A DNA stretch of 64,000 nt from Clostridiales bacterium (GCA_003343625.1 QAKV01000033.1:1-64000), one strand, 5' to 3'; shown: positions 1 to 7,664, counted from the stretch's first letter. Numbers and translations are program-made. Notes: generated by a model not told the origin, from the sequence alone.

Positions 1-546
1 ATTCTTCGCGCCTTTCGGAGAGAAATCTCTCCTCTTTGCGCGAAAAATGGCCGGTTGCGCGGCTCACGGAAGGAGTTTGGCTTCTCTGAACTCCGCCGCG
101 CAGCCGCTCGAAAGCCCTTTGGCCTTTCTCGCTTTGGGGCATTCGCCCCATACCCGTCCGATTCTTCGCGCCTTTCGGAGAGAAATCTCTCCTCTTTGCG
201 CGAAAAATGGCCGGTTGCGCGGCTCACGGAAGGAGTTTGGCTTCTCTGAACTCCGCCGCGCAGCCGCTCGAAAGCCCTTTGGCCTTTCTCGCTTTGGGGC
301 ATTCGCCCCATACCCGTCCGATTCTTCGCGCCTTTCGGAGAGAAATCTCTCCTCTTTGCGCGAAAAATGGCCGGTTGCGCGGCTCACGGAAGGAGTTTGG
401 CTTCTCTGAACTCCGCCGCGCAGCCGCTCGAAAGCCCTTTGGCCTTTCTCGCTTTGGGGCATTCGCCCCATACCCGTCCGATTCTTCGCGCCTTTCGGAG
501 AGAAATCTCTCCTCTTTGCGCGAAAAATGGCCGGTTGCGCGGCTCA
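1..546. repeat. 160-bp perfect tandem repeat, 3.4 copies
   Basis: A 160-bp unit starts at 1, 161, 321 and 481. The last copy stops after 66 bases at 546. The copies look identical, which implies recent amplification or assembly slippage at a contig edge. Each unit carries short inverted repeats, for example GGAGAG-AAAT-CTCTCC and TGGGGC-ATTC-GCCCCA. Because 160 is not a multiple of three, the long open frames that run through it change frame from copy to copy, so I do not regard the repeat as coding. The array may continue to the left of the window. Confidence 0.95.
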
Positions 547-583
547 TTGGAAGAAAATATTACATATTTATTACTTGGGGCTA

Positions 584-613
584 TTGCATTTTGTTTTTGG
601 CGGATGCTACAAT
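584..613 (+). promoter_or_regulatory. Sigma-70 type promoter of the DUF5722 gene
   Basis: TTGCAT at 584-589 and TACAAT at 608-613 are separated by 18 bases. They lie just after the tandem repeat and about 80 bases before the start codon at 692. The stretch 547-691 is otherwise AT-rich leader without a gene. Confidence 0.6.
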
Positions 614-691
614 AGTAGCCGCAGCGATGGTTTTAGGAGAGAGGCCGGGGAACCGGCAGGACGAGGAGTTATTTTGGATCAGGAGAGAGAA

Positions 692-2515
692 ATGAAGAAG
701 AGAGAGGGCCGTCGGCGAAGGAAGAAGATGGGTATCAGGAAGCTGACGGCGATTTACGTTGCGGTTGTGGCGATCTGTGCCTGCGCGGCAGGCGGTGGGA
801 TCTGGTGGGCGTTCTGGCTGAACGACAGAACCAGCCAGACAGCGCAGCTGGAGACGGCGACTACAGAAGAGACGGAAGAACCCCAAATCCAGGAGGAGCT
901 GGCAGAGACTGAGGCGGAATCGGAGACTGAAACGGAGACCGAAGAGCCGGAAGTTTATGTGGAGCTGACGGAAGAGAATCGCGCCCATTTCGTTCAGGTG
1001 GAGTCCTGTGAAATTCAGCCGGGCAGCGGAACGTTCACGCTGAAGGCCAGCGTGGAGGAAAAGCCTGCCAGCGATGACGATAACTTTTATCTGCTCGAGA
1101 TGAATATGTACGACACGGAGCTGAATCAGGACGCGGAGTCCATCGCGACGGTGCCAAAGGATAAGGAATTTTCCCTGCAGGCAGGGGTGAATGAAAATCA
1201 GACGGACTCCAGACTGTATTCCAAATTCGTAGTGGCGGTAAAACTGGATGGGGAATATGTTCCCCTGTGCGATCCCCAGTACATCACCAATCCGGAAGCG
1301 TTGGCGGCTTATCAGGGCGCGTTTCCATCTCAGGAGTCCATCAAGGGGATTCTGGTGGATCCGATGAAGCTTACGGGCGGCGAGCTGGACGATCTGGGGG
1401 TTCATCACGCGGCATACAATATCCCTATCTCCAATATTTTAGGGGAAACCACCAACGGAAATTATCCTACCATTTACTATACATACAACGGGATTACCTA
1501 CGCCTTTAACGGTCAGCGGATCGCGGAATACGATCACGTTTTCTCCATTCTGACGCAGAAGGGGATCACCATTACGGCGATTTTGCTGAACAATAAAAGC
1601 GCGGCTCAGCCGCAGCTGATCCATCCGCTTTCCCGGGACGGTTCCGCTTACTATTATGCTTTCAACACGGCGGAGGACGCAGGTATCGAGACGATGGCGG
1701 CAGTGGGCGCTTTCCTGGCGCAGAGGTATCGGGACGGCGAACACGGCACGGTGATGAACTGGATCGTTGGAAATGAGGTCAACGTCCGCTCTGACTGGAA
1801 CTACATGCAGTATGTGGATCTGGAGACCTATGCCCGGGAATATGCCAATGCGGTGCGGGTGTTTTATAACAGCATCAAGAGCATGAACGCCAATGCGAGG
1901 GTTTACGTTTCCATGGATCAGCAGTGGGACAGGAATTTAAGTTCTAAAAATTCCTACGACGTGAAGGATATGCTGGCGGAGATCAACCGGATCGTGTCGG
2001 CGGAAGGGAATATCGACTGGGGACTGGCACATCATCCCTACGCGTATCCGCTGGACAACACGACGTTCTGGAATTCTTCCGGGAAGATTAGAAGCCTGAT
2101 CACGGCTTCTGAAAATACATCCATCGTGACGATGGAGAACATTCAGGTGGTGACGGACTATTTGCAGCGGCCGGAAATGTTAACAGCGGAGGGAGAAGTG
2201 CGGCCCGTGATTCTGAGCGAGCTGGGGTATTCTTCTCTGGACGGAGAAGTCAATCAGGCGGCGGCTTTCGCCTATGCTTATTATGCGGCGGACAGCAATC
2301 CTTATATCGACGCCATGATTTTGTCCAGGCAGACGGATGCGGCGGAAGAGGTGGCGCAAGGCCTGGCGCTGGGGCTCTCCACTCAGAGCGGGCAGCGGAA
2401 ATTCATTTACGACGTTTTCAAAAATATCGATCAGCCCGGGGCGGAGACCTACACGGAGTTTGCAAAATCCATCATCGGAATCAACAGCTGGAGCGAAGTG
2501 ATTGCCAGCAGATAA
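692..2515 (+). CDS. Membrane-anchored DUF5722 (glycosidase-like) protein
   Basis: The product is 607 aa. It has a very basic N-terminus, one membrane segment at about residues 13-36 and an acidic Glu/Thr-rich linker to about residue 80. A large extracellular domain follows, with DUF5722-like motifs such as LGVHHAAYNIP, GLAHHPYAYPLDN and VILSELGYSS. The histidines and the Glu of LSELG resemble TIM-barrel glycosidase active sites, but no substrate is known to me. I chose ATG 692 because AGGAGAG lies just upstream; an earlier in-frame ATG at 527 falls inside the tandem repeat. A strong terminator follows, so the gene is probably transcribed alone. Confidence 0.75.
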   Translation: MKKREGRRRRKKMGIRKLTAIYVAVVAICACAAGGGIWWAFWLNDRTSQTAQLETATTEETEEPQIQEELAETEAESETETETEEPEVYVELTEENRAHFVQVESCEIQPGSGTFTLKASVEEKPASDDDNFYLLEMNMYDTELNQDAESIATVPKDKEFSLQAGVNENQTDSRLYSKFVVAVKLDGEYVPLCDPQYITNPEALAAYQGAFPSQESIKGILVDPMKLTGGELDDLGVHHAAYNIPISNILGETTNGNYPTIYYTYNGITYAFNGQRIAEYDHVFSILTQKGITITAILLNNKSAAQPQLIHPLSRDGSAYYYAFNTAEDAGIETMAAVGAFLAQRYRDGEHGTVMNWIVGNEVNVRSDWNYMQYVDLETYAREYANAVRVFYNSIKSMNANARVYVSMDQQWDRNLSSKNSYDVKDMLAEINRIVSAEGNIDWGLAHHPYAYPLDNTTFWNSSGKIRSLITASENTSIVTMENIQVVTDYLQRPEMLTAEGEVRPVILSELGYSSLDGEVNQAAAFAYAYYAADSNPYIDAMILSRQTDAAEEVAQGLALGLSTQSGQRKFIYDVFKNIDQPGAETYTEFAKSIIGINSWSEVIASR

Positions 2516-2524
2516 TAAAAGTGC

Positions 2525-2575
2525 GGCCGACGAGCCGGCGCAGGAAAGAATGCGCCGGCTCGTCGGCCCTTTTTT
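2525..2575 (+). terminator. Rho-independent terminator after the DUF5722 gene
   Basis: A perfect 18-bp stem (2525-2542 with 2551-2568) encloses an 8-base loop and is followed by a run of T residues. The T run doubles as the left edge of the palindromic repeat that starts at 2571. Confidence 0.95.
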
Positions 2576-2693
2576 TATACGATAGGAAATTTCATTACCT
2601 GCCGTATAAAAAAGACGCTCCGCTGAGGATGCGCACCTCGCGCGAAAAATAGCGCTTCGCCTGACGGCAACCGCGCTCGGCGCACGCTTTTTG
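2571..2693 (+). repeat. Dispersed palindromic repeat, copy A
   Basis: A hairpin at 2571-2614 (T6-ATACGATAGGAAAT paired with an imperfect complement ending in A6) is followed by the tail GACGCTCCGCTGAGGATGCGCAC. The same hairpin and tail recur at 23581-23668 and, inverted, at 28652-28736. In this copy about 43 extra bases lie between two GCGCAC repeats (2631-2636 and 2680-2685) before the shared CTTTTT end. The rest of the 2516-2888 gap shows no gene. Confidence 0.8.
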
Positions 2694-2888
2694 ATGCCCC
2701 GAAGCCGCATGATAATACTCTTTCAATAGCTTTAAATTAGACGGTATGGCCTGCGAAATACAAAATCGTTCTTTTTGGTAACTGCACAATAGTATCGCTT
2801 GAGTAACTATACCACAATATTGTGCGTACTTCACAGTCAATCCAGGGATGATTACAATAAACTCATAAGAAAAAACAGGAGGCCTATC

Positions 2889-3509
2889 ATGCAGACAAGA
2901 GATTATCTTAAGTATATCGTGGAAGAAATCCACTCTGCCGTCTTCGCCACCGCGGACTGCGAGGGGCGGCCCGTTACCTGCGCCATCGACATTATGGACT
3001 ACGATGAAAGCGGGCTTTACTTCCTGACTGCAAAGGGCAAAAATTTTTATGATCGCCTGAAAGCCAATGAAAACATTGCGTTTACCGCCATGAAAGGTGA
3101 AGATCCCCTTTCCTGTGTGGCCGTGTCGGTACAGGGCAAGGCGGAAGAAATCGGCCCGGACAATCTGCCTGCCCTGTTTCGCAAGAATCCGTATATGGAG
3201 AAGATTTATCCCGATGTGCGTTCCCGCAGCGCCCTTACCGTATTCAAAATCTATGAGGGAACCGGCGAATGGTTCGATCTCTCCGAACTTCCGATAGAAC
3301 GGGCCAGCTTTTCCTTTGGCGGTGCACAGGTAAAGGGGACCGGTTACTTTGTGACAGACAAGTGTATCGGTTGTCAACTGTGCTATTCCAAATGCCCGCA
3401 GAAGTGCATTGATATTACACAGAAGCCCGTCGTGATTGAACGGGAACATTGCCTGCACTGCGGGAACTGCTTTGAAATTTGTCCCGCGAGGGCAATCGAA
3501 AGGAGGTAA
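2889..3509 (+). CDS. Pyridoxamine-phosphate-oxidase-fold protein fused to a 2[4Fe-4S] ferredoxin
   Basis: The 206-aa product has an N-terminal split-barrel flavin-binding domain (residues 1 to about 135; DRLKANENIAFTAM, VSVQGKAEEIG). A C-terminal ferredoxin module follows, with two clusters: CIGCQLCYSKCP and CLHCGNCFEICP. It is probably a cytosolic flavin redox protein fed by its own iron-sulfur domain; the substrate is unknown. ATG 2889 has an AGGAGG site; the extra 30 residues upstream look non-coding. It is followed after 6 bases by the macrodomain gene, and the SirTM gene overlaps that, so the three form one operon. The context suggests a link to ADP-ribosylation or redox stress, which is inference. 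Confidence 0.8.
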   Translation: MQTRDYLKYIVEEIHSAVFATADCEGRPVTCAIDIMDYDESGLYFLTAKGKNFYDRLKANENIAFTAMKGEDPLSCVAVSVQGKAEEIGPDNLPALFRKNPYMEKIYPDVRSRSALTVFKIYEGTGEWFDLSELPIERASFSFGGAQVKGTGYFVTDKCIGCQLCYSKCPQKCIDITQKPVVIEREHCLHCGNCFEICPARAIERR

Positions 3510-3515
3510 CGCCCC

Positions 3516-4301
3516 ATGACGCAGCTCATGGACCAAGAACAGCGGCTTGACTTCCTGATCCGCTATTTGCTGAACGAAAAAGAAGAATATCAGAACATGG
3601 AGATTCCTGCCGATCTGCCGTGTAAACAGCGCCTTTTGCGGAGCCTGATGAATGTGCGCCCGCCTGTTCCGGCCAGCGGGGATTTTTTGAAAGTTCAGGA
3701 CGCTTATCTGCAGGAACGCCTTGCAGAAAGGGGCATCACAAGGCTGGAAGATCTGACGCCGGCGCAATCCGGATTGTATCTCTGGCAGGGCGATATTACC
3801 ACGCTCGCGGTGGACGCGATTGTAAATGCGGCGAACGGCCGAATGCTGGGCTGCTTCGTTCCCTGTCACGGCTGTATTGACAATGCTATCCACACCTACG
3901 CGGGGGTGCAACTCCGCATGGAGTGTGCCAATATCATGGCCGGACAGAAGAAAGAAGAACCCACCGGCAAGGCGAAAATCACGGGAGCTTATAATCTGCC
4001 CTGCCGCTATGTGTTGCATACGGTCGGCCCTGTCATTAGCGGAGCCGTTACAAAGACAGACCATGAACAGCTGGCAAGCTGCTACCGCTCCTGCCTGGAA
4101 CTGGCGGCGTCTTACAACTTGCGGAGCGTAGCATTTTGCTGCATCTCCACCGGCGAATTCCATTTTCCAAATGAGCTTGCGGCGGAGATCGCCATACAGA
4201 CGGTCAGGACATGGCAACAACAGAATCCAAACCAAATCGAGGTGATTTTCAATGTTTTCAAAGACAGCGACTATGAAATCTACAAACGCCTGTTACGATA
4301 A
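3516..4301 (+). CDS. Zinc-dependent macrodomain ADP-ribosylhydrolase (SirTM-linked)
   Basis: The 261-aa product begins with a helical extension (residues 1 to about 80), then a macrodomain: GDITTLAVDAIVNAAN at about 92-107, followed by the loop GCFVPCHGCIDNAIH. Cys113, His118 and Cys120 match the zinc ligands of the Zn-macro class that removes ADP-ribose placed by class M sirtuins. Later elements include YVLHTVGP and CISTGEFHFPNELA. The next gene is a SirTM and overlaps this one by 50 bases, the classic writer-eraser pair. In known operons the target is a lipoylated GcvH-like protein; no such gene or lipoate ligase lies in the window. Confidence 0.9.
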   Translation: MTQLMDQEQRLDFLIRYLLNEKEEYQNMEIPADLPCKQRLLRSLMNVRPPVPASGDFLKVQDAYLQERLAERGITRLEDLTPAQSGLYLWQGDITTLAVDAIVNAANGRMLGCFVPCHGCIDNAIHTYAGVQLRMECANIMAGQKKEEPTGKAKITGAYNLPCRYVLHTVGPVISGAVTKTDHEQLASCYRSCLELAASYNLRSVAFCCISTGEFHFPNELAAEIAIQTVRTWQQQNPNQIEVIFNVFKDSDYEIYKRLLR

Positions 4302-5178
4302 AATATCACGGCTAAAACACGAACTGGAGCTTGCGGACGCGGTGATCATCGGCGCCGGAGCGGGGCTTTCCACTTCCGCCGGGTTTACTTACTCCGGGGA
4401 ACGGTTTGAAAAATATTTCGGGGATTTCATCGGGAAGTACGGTTTCCGCGATATGTATTCCGGCGGATTTTATCCTTTTGATACCCTGGAAGAACAGTGG
4501 GCGTATTGGAGCCGGTATATTTACATTAACCGGTATATGGATGCTCTGAAGCCTGTTTACAGAGAGCTTTATGATTTGGTGAAGGATAAAGATTATTTTG
4601 TCTTGACGACCAATGTGGACCACTGTTTTCAAAAAGCGGGATTTGATAAGCACCGCCTGTTTTATACGCAAGGGGATTATGGCTTGTTTCAATGTAGTGT
4701 CCCCTGCCATAAGGAAACTTATGACAATGGAAAGATTATCCGTAAAATGATTGAGGCCCAGGGCTATGTGATCGCTGAAAACGGTGAGATAAATTTACCG
4801 GAAGGGATTGCGCCTAAAATGAAGGTGCCCTCTGAATTGGTTCCCTACTGTCCGCAGTGCGGAAAACCTATGAGCATGAATCTTCGGGCTGATGATACTT
4901 TTGTGGAGGACGAAGGCTGGCGCCAGGCAGCACAGCGATATTCAGATTTTCTCCGCAGACATCAAAGCGTGAGAGCGCTGTTTTTGGAAGCAGCCGTTGG
5001 ATTCAATACGCCAACGATAGTCAAGTATAGCTTCTGGAGGATGGCATACGAGTGGGAAGATGCGGTGTATGCCTGTTTGAATTACGGAGAGGCTTTTGCT
5101 CCTGATGAAATAAAAAGGAAGTCAATTTGTATCAATGGAGATATTGGAGCGATTCTTAATCAACTCCGCCTTGCATAG
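4252..5178 (+). CDS. Class M sirtuin (SirTM), protein ADP-ribosyltransferase
   Basis: The 308-aa product is a Sir2-fold protein: GAGAGLSTSAGF at about 34-45, TTNVDHCF at 119-126, a CPQC pair late in the chain and a C-terminal NAD-fold half. Where deacetylating sirtuins carry the catalytic His, this one has Gln140 (YTQGDYG), and Asn121 is kept. That is the SirTM signature of mono-ADP-ribosylation instead of deacylation. Start 4252 has GAGGTGA seven bases upstream, inside the macrodomain gene; ATG 4273 is a weaker option. Base composition is AT-richer than most neighbours, consistent with acquisition by transfer. Confidence 0.88.
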   Translation: MFSKTATMKSTNACYDKISRLKHELELADAVIIGAGAGLSTSAGFTYSGERFEKYFGDFIGKYGFRDMYSGGFYPFDTLEEQWAYWSRYIYINRYMDALKPVYRELYDLVKDKDYFVLTTNVDHCFQKAGFDKHRLFYTQGDYGLFQCSVPCHKETYDNGKIIRKMIEAQGYVIAENGEINLPEGIAPKMKVPSELVPYCPQCGKPMSMNLRADDTFVEDEGWRQAAQRYSDFLRRHQSVRALFLEAAVGFNTPTIVKYSFWRMAYEWEDAVYACLNYGEAFAPDEIKRKSICINGDIGAILNQLRLA

Positions 5179-5181
5179 TAA

Positions 5182-5367
5182 TTTGGTTTAGACGAAAACG
5201 CTGTCCAAGTTGTAAAAAGTGTCTATCTGTCCATGTGGCTTACCAGAGACACTTTGATGCAGGGTGCCGCAAACGGACACCATTTTGAAAACTATGTTGT
5301 GATTGTAGAAGAAAATGGACTGGTTCATCCGCTGGAAATAAAGGGGCTGTTATACGGTTTGGTATAA
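5182..5367 (+). pseudogene. Remnant of a DUF4143-type ATPase
   Basis: An open stretch without a good start codon reads LTRDTLMQGAANGHHFENYVV, then IVEENGLVHPLEIKG and a stop. This resembles the C-terminal DUF4143 region of AAA ATPases, which typically has an L-x-x-GA-x-x-G-x-x-FE-x-x-VV block and, tens of residues later, a block of the form ENG-x-x-x-P-x-EIK. Here the two blocks are fused, as if the intervening part were deleted. It lies at the end of the SirTM island and is most simply a degraded passenger. The assignment is from motif memory only. Confidence 0.5.
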
Positions 5368-5376
5368 CAGTCCCTT
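5341..5376. terminator. Inverted repeat, possible bidirectional terminator
   Basis: AAGGGGCTGTTATA (5341-5354) pairs with 5363-5376 around an 8-base loop, with one mismatch. It lies between the SirTM island on the plus strand and a minus-strand gene that ends at 5406. The T tract is short, so the call is tentative. Confidence 0.45.
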
Positions 5377-5405
5377 TGTGATAAAAAGTGCGGCTGGAGG
5401 CTGGC

Positions 5406-6182
5406 TCAGAACCAGGGATGCTGATAGGGAGCGGGCTCCGGGCCGCAATAGAGGCCGTAGGCATCGCTGATCCAATAAACTCCGTTCACATTGATACGGC
5501 ACCATTGATGGGAATATTGATTTTCGTTTACATGTTCGTAAGGGATCCCCAGGATGTTCAGGCACAGGCCGGTGGCGCGGGTGCAACCTGCGCAGGACGC
5601 GGTGCCGAGAATGAAATAGCCATAAGGGTCGTTATAGTGCGGCGTGGACATGGAATAGCCCATCCCGCTGTCGAACAGGGCGCGGATCGTAACCGTGATG
5701 CCGTAGATCTGTTCCTCCCGGGAAAGGCCCACATAAGGAGCTACCACATTCAGCGCTGCCTGATAGGCCAGGGCGAATTCCTCGTCCGTCATGCTCTTGC
5801 GCAGGCTGGACAGGTTGGCCAGCTGATCGATGGGAACGGGCTGAAAAGCGGGCTGCGCGGTGGCTGCGGCTGAAGCTGAAGCGGGATCGGCGGGAGAAGG
5901 GGCCGTCGCTGCAGGAGCCGCGGCCGTGAAGCCCTCCACGGCTTCACCGGGCTGGGCGGCCGCGGAAGGAAAGCGCCCTTCGGCCATGCCGTAGGCCAGA
6001 TAATGATTGAGCAGAGCCTGAGGATCCGTACCGAAGACGGCTACCACGTCAGGATAGGCTGCTCCGTAGAAGGCCGGGTCGAATTGGGCCGCAGCGCGGG
6101 CTGAAAGCGAAGAAGCGCCGGAAAGCGCGATGACGGCACAGGCAAATGACAGAACGACGAGAACAGGATTTTTTTTGAACAT
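5406..6182 (-). CDS. Secreted transglutaminase-like protein with a cell-surface repeat domain
   Basis: The 258-aa product starts with a signal peptide (MFKKN followed by a hydrophobic run to about residue 30). A domain of the form FDPAFYGAAYPDV...LLNHYLAYGMAEGR comes next, a repeat type common on Firmicutes surface proteins. An Ala/Pro-rich linker leads to a C-terminal transglutaminase-like domain with a candidate triad: Cys in GTASCAGCTRATGLCL, His in YSHQWCRINV and Asp in YWISDAYG. It probably acts outside the cell on peptide or wall substrates. I chose the ATG at 6180-6182 because GGAGG (6188-6192) sits five bases away; the in-frame ATG at 6194 overlaps that site. The leader is strikingly structured. 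Confidence 0.75.
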   Translation of the reverse strand: MFKKNPVLVVLSFACAVIALSGASSLSARAAAQFDPAFYGAAYPDVVAVFGTDPQALLNHYLAYGMAEGRFPSAAAQPGEAVEGFTAAAPAATAPSPADPASASAAATAQPAFQPVPIDQLANLSSLRKSMTDEEFALAYQAALNVVAPYVGLSREEQIYGITVTIRALFDSGMGYSMSTPHYNDPYGYFILGTASCAGCTRATGLCLNILGIPYEHVNENQYSHQWCRINVNGVYWISDAYGLYCGPEPAPYQHPWF

Positions 6183-6187
6183 GAAAA

Positions 6188-6322
6188 CCTCCATTCCGGA
6201 GCGTCAGCGACGGGGCGAAGAGAAATCGAGAATGCGATTTCTCTGATGCCATCATTGCTATTTGTGACGCTCCGGCACAAATAGCCGTGTGAAAAATAAG
6301 CGATCAGGCTTATTTTTCACAC
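6188..6322 (-). promoter_or_regulatory. Structured leader RNA with predicted pseudoknot, copy 1
   Basis: Read on the minus strand, three hairpins occur in order. Hairpin 1 is 6322-6287 with a 15-bp stem. Hairpin 2 is 6285-6257 with a 10-bp stem and 9-base loop CCGGAGCGT. Hairpin 3 is 6243-6220 with a 9-bp stem. The bases ACGCTCCGG (6204-6196) are a perfect complement to the whole loop of hairpin 2, and are followed by AAT and the GGAGG ribosome site. A second copy at 28268-28397 keeps the layout and spacing although stems 1 and 3 have different sequences. This suggests a cis-acting RNA that controls translation; the ligand or trigger is unknown. Confidence 0.7.
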
Positions 6323-6378
6323 GATCCCCCTCCTTTTGAAACTGGAGACTCCCCTTGCGGAACTCTCCGTATGCTTTC

Positions 6379-6407
6379 AATATATCACAATCTGATCTTC
6401 ATAACAA
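6379..6407 (-). promoter_or_regulatory. Promoter of the secreted transglutaminase-like gene
   Basis: On the minus strand TTGTTA (6407-6402) and TATATT (6384-6379) are separated by 17 bases. Transcription from here would give a leader of about 190 bases that contains the whole three-hairpin element. Confidence 0.65.
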
Positions 6408-6433
6408 TTCGGAAAAACGTACAAAAAAACCGC

Positions 6434-7450
6434 TCACAGATTCTCCCGGATCCGGATGTCCACCGCTGTATAATAGAATTCCTTCTCGGGCTGCAGCCCG
6501 GTGGACAAATAGTCGAACAGAAGCTGCAGGGGCAGGGAACCCTGCACTTCCGGCTGCTGGCAGATGGTGGCGCAGATGACGTCCCGGCGGATCAGATCCG
6601 CCGTAGTTGGCACGTTATCGTAAGCGATGATGCGGATGTCATTCCGCCCGGCAGCGAGGGCCGCCCGGCAGCCGCCGTATACCCCTCCGGCGGTGAAATA
6701 AAGGGCGTTGATCTGAGGATAACGTTTTAACAGGGCAAGCGTCTTTTCATAGCTTTCGAACTCGTCGTCGCTGTTCTCGATGGTATCCAGCACGCGAATC
6801 TGGGGATAACGCGCGGCGATATTATCGCAGAAGCCACGGATCCGATCCGTGTGGCAGAGAACCTGCGAAGAACCGGTGATGATTCCCACGCTGGTCTCCC
6901 CGAAAGTCATCAGCCGCATCAGGCCGGCGGCGGTCTGGCCGCAGCGGTAGAAATCGCTGCCCACGAAAGCCAGGCGGCGGGAGTTGCGGATATCGGTATT
7001 GGTGGTGATTACCGGGATCCCCTCCTCCGAAAAACGGTCGATCTGGCGTGCGATGGCCGGATCGTTAAAGGGGGTCAGAACCAGTCCGTCGATGCCCTGC
7101 TCCTTGAGCGCCAGGAGGGCGTCCGACTGGGCGGAAGCGGAGAAGGCGGTCTTTTCCCGCAGCACGGTGCAATTATAACAGGCCAGCTCCGCGGCCTTTT
7201 GTTCCACACCCTTCCAGACCTCCTCGAAATACCGGTTTCCCGCATCGAAAAGGAGTACGCCCAGCTTCAGGTTTTTGCGCTGGGCGGCCAGGGCCATGCC
7301 CGCCCGATTGGGCCGGTAATCCAGCTTGCGCGCGATCTCGCTGATCAGGGCGGCGGTAGCCGGATTCACCGAACCCCGATGGTTCAATACCCGATCCACG
7401 GTTCCCCGCGAAACCCCCGCCAGCTCTGCGATTTCCCTGATGGTTGCCAT
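6434..7450 (-). CDS. LacI-family transcriptional regulator of pentose genes
   Basis: The 338-aa product has an N-terminal LacI helix-turn-helix and hinge (IREIAELAGVSRGTVDRVLN, YRPNRAGMALAAQ) and a periplasmic-binding-fold sugar domain (GLVLTPFNDPAI, VGIITGSSQV, IIAYDNVPTTADLI). It is transcribed away from xylulokinase and three sugar genes, so it probably controls them in response to a pentose or its phosphate. GGGGAGGTAACAT precedes the start. A perfect palindrome lies in its own leader, and two related palindromes flank the xylB promoter, as listed separately. The length is normal for the family. Confidence 0.9.
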   Translation of the reverse strand: MATIREIAELAGVSRGTVDRVLNHRGSVNPATAALISEIARKLDYRPNRAGMALAAQRKNLKLGVLLFDAGNRYFEEVWKGVEQKAAELACYNCTVLREKTAFSASAQSDALLALKEQGIDGLVLTPFNDPAIARQIDRFSEEGIPVITTNTDIRNSRRLAFVGSDFYRCGQTAAGLMRLMTFGETSVGIITGSSQVLCHTDRIRGFCDNIAARYPQIRVLDTIENSDDEFESYEKTLALLKRYPQINALYFTAGGVYGGCRAALAAGRNDIRIIAYDNVPTTADLIRRDVICATICQQPEVQGSLPLQLLFDYLSTGLQPEKEFYYTAVDIRIRENL

Positions 7451-7463
7451 ATGTTACCTCCCC

Positions 7464-7477
7464 GAAAAACGTTTTTC
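7464..7477. promoter_or_regulatory. Palindromic operator in the regulator leader
   Basis: GAAAAACGTTTTTC is a perfect 14-base palindrome with a central CG, as in many LacI-family operators. It lies 14 bases upstream of the regulator start and would fit autoregulation or binding by another LacI-type protein. Confidence 0.5.
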
Positions 7478-7533
7478 TTTTTTCACCTTAGCACATCGGG
7501 GAAAGAAAAGTCAACGAAAGGTCCGGGAATGAT

Positions 7534-7546
7534 GTGCTCGGGCACG
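7534..7546. promoter_or_regulatory. Candidate operator, upstream copy
   Basis: GTGCTCGGGCACG here matches 12 of 13 bases of GTGCCCGGGCACG at 7708-7720. The two sites lie 174 bases apart, on either side of the xylB promoter, an arrangement suited to repression by looping. Binding by the divergent LacI-type regulator is inferred. Confidence 0.5.
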
Positions 7547-7635
7547 AAAAACGGGAAAATGCACAATCCGAACGTTCCTTTTCGCGCTCTTTGGGGCGGG
7601 GAGTTGTCGGAAAGTGCCAAAATTGAAACAACCCC

Positions 7636-7664
7636 TTGATTTTCCGGGGGGCAGCGGGTATGAT
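7636..7664 (+). promoter_or_regulatory. Promoter of the xylB operon
   Basis: TTGATT (7636-7641) and TATGAT (7659-7664) are separated by 17 bases. The 7451-7802 gap holds this promoter, three palindromes and about 135 bases of xylB leader; no further gene is visible in it. Confidence 0.75.

Noticed and set aside
1..546. CRISPR array
   Set aside because: The units are contiguous 160-bp copies with no unique spacers, and no cas gene is present.
47..695. Long open frames through the tandem repeat on both strands
   Set aside because: The 160-bp unit is not a multiple of three, frames shift from copy to copy, and no ribosome site or recognisable domain is present.
2595..4235. 546-codon open frame on the minus strand
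   Set aside because: It lies opposite the PNPOx-ferredoxin and macrodomain genes, which have clear motifs and ribosome sites; its own translation is low-complexity and unlike any family.
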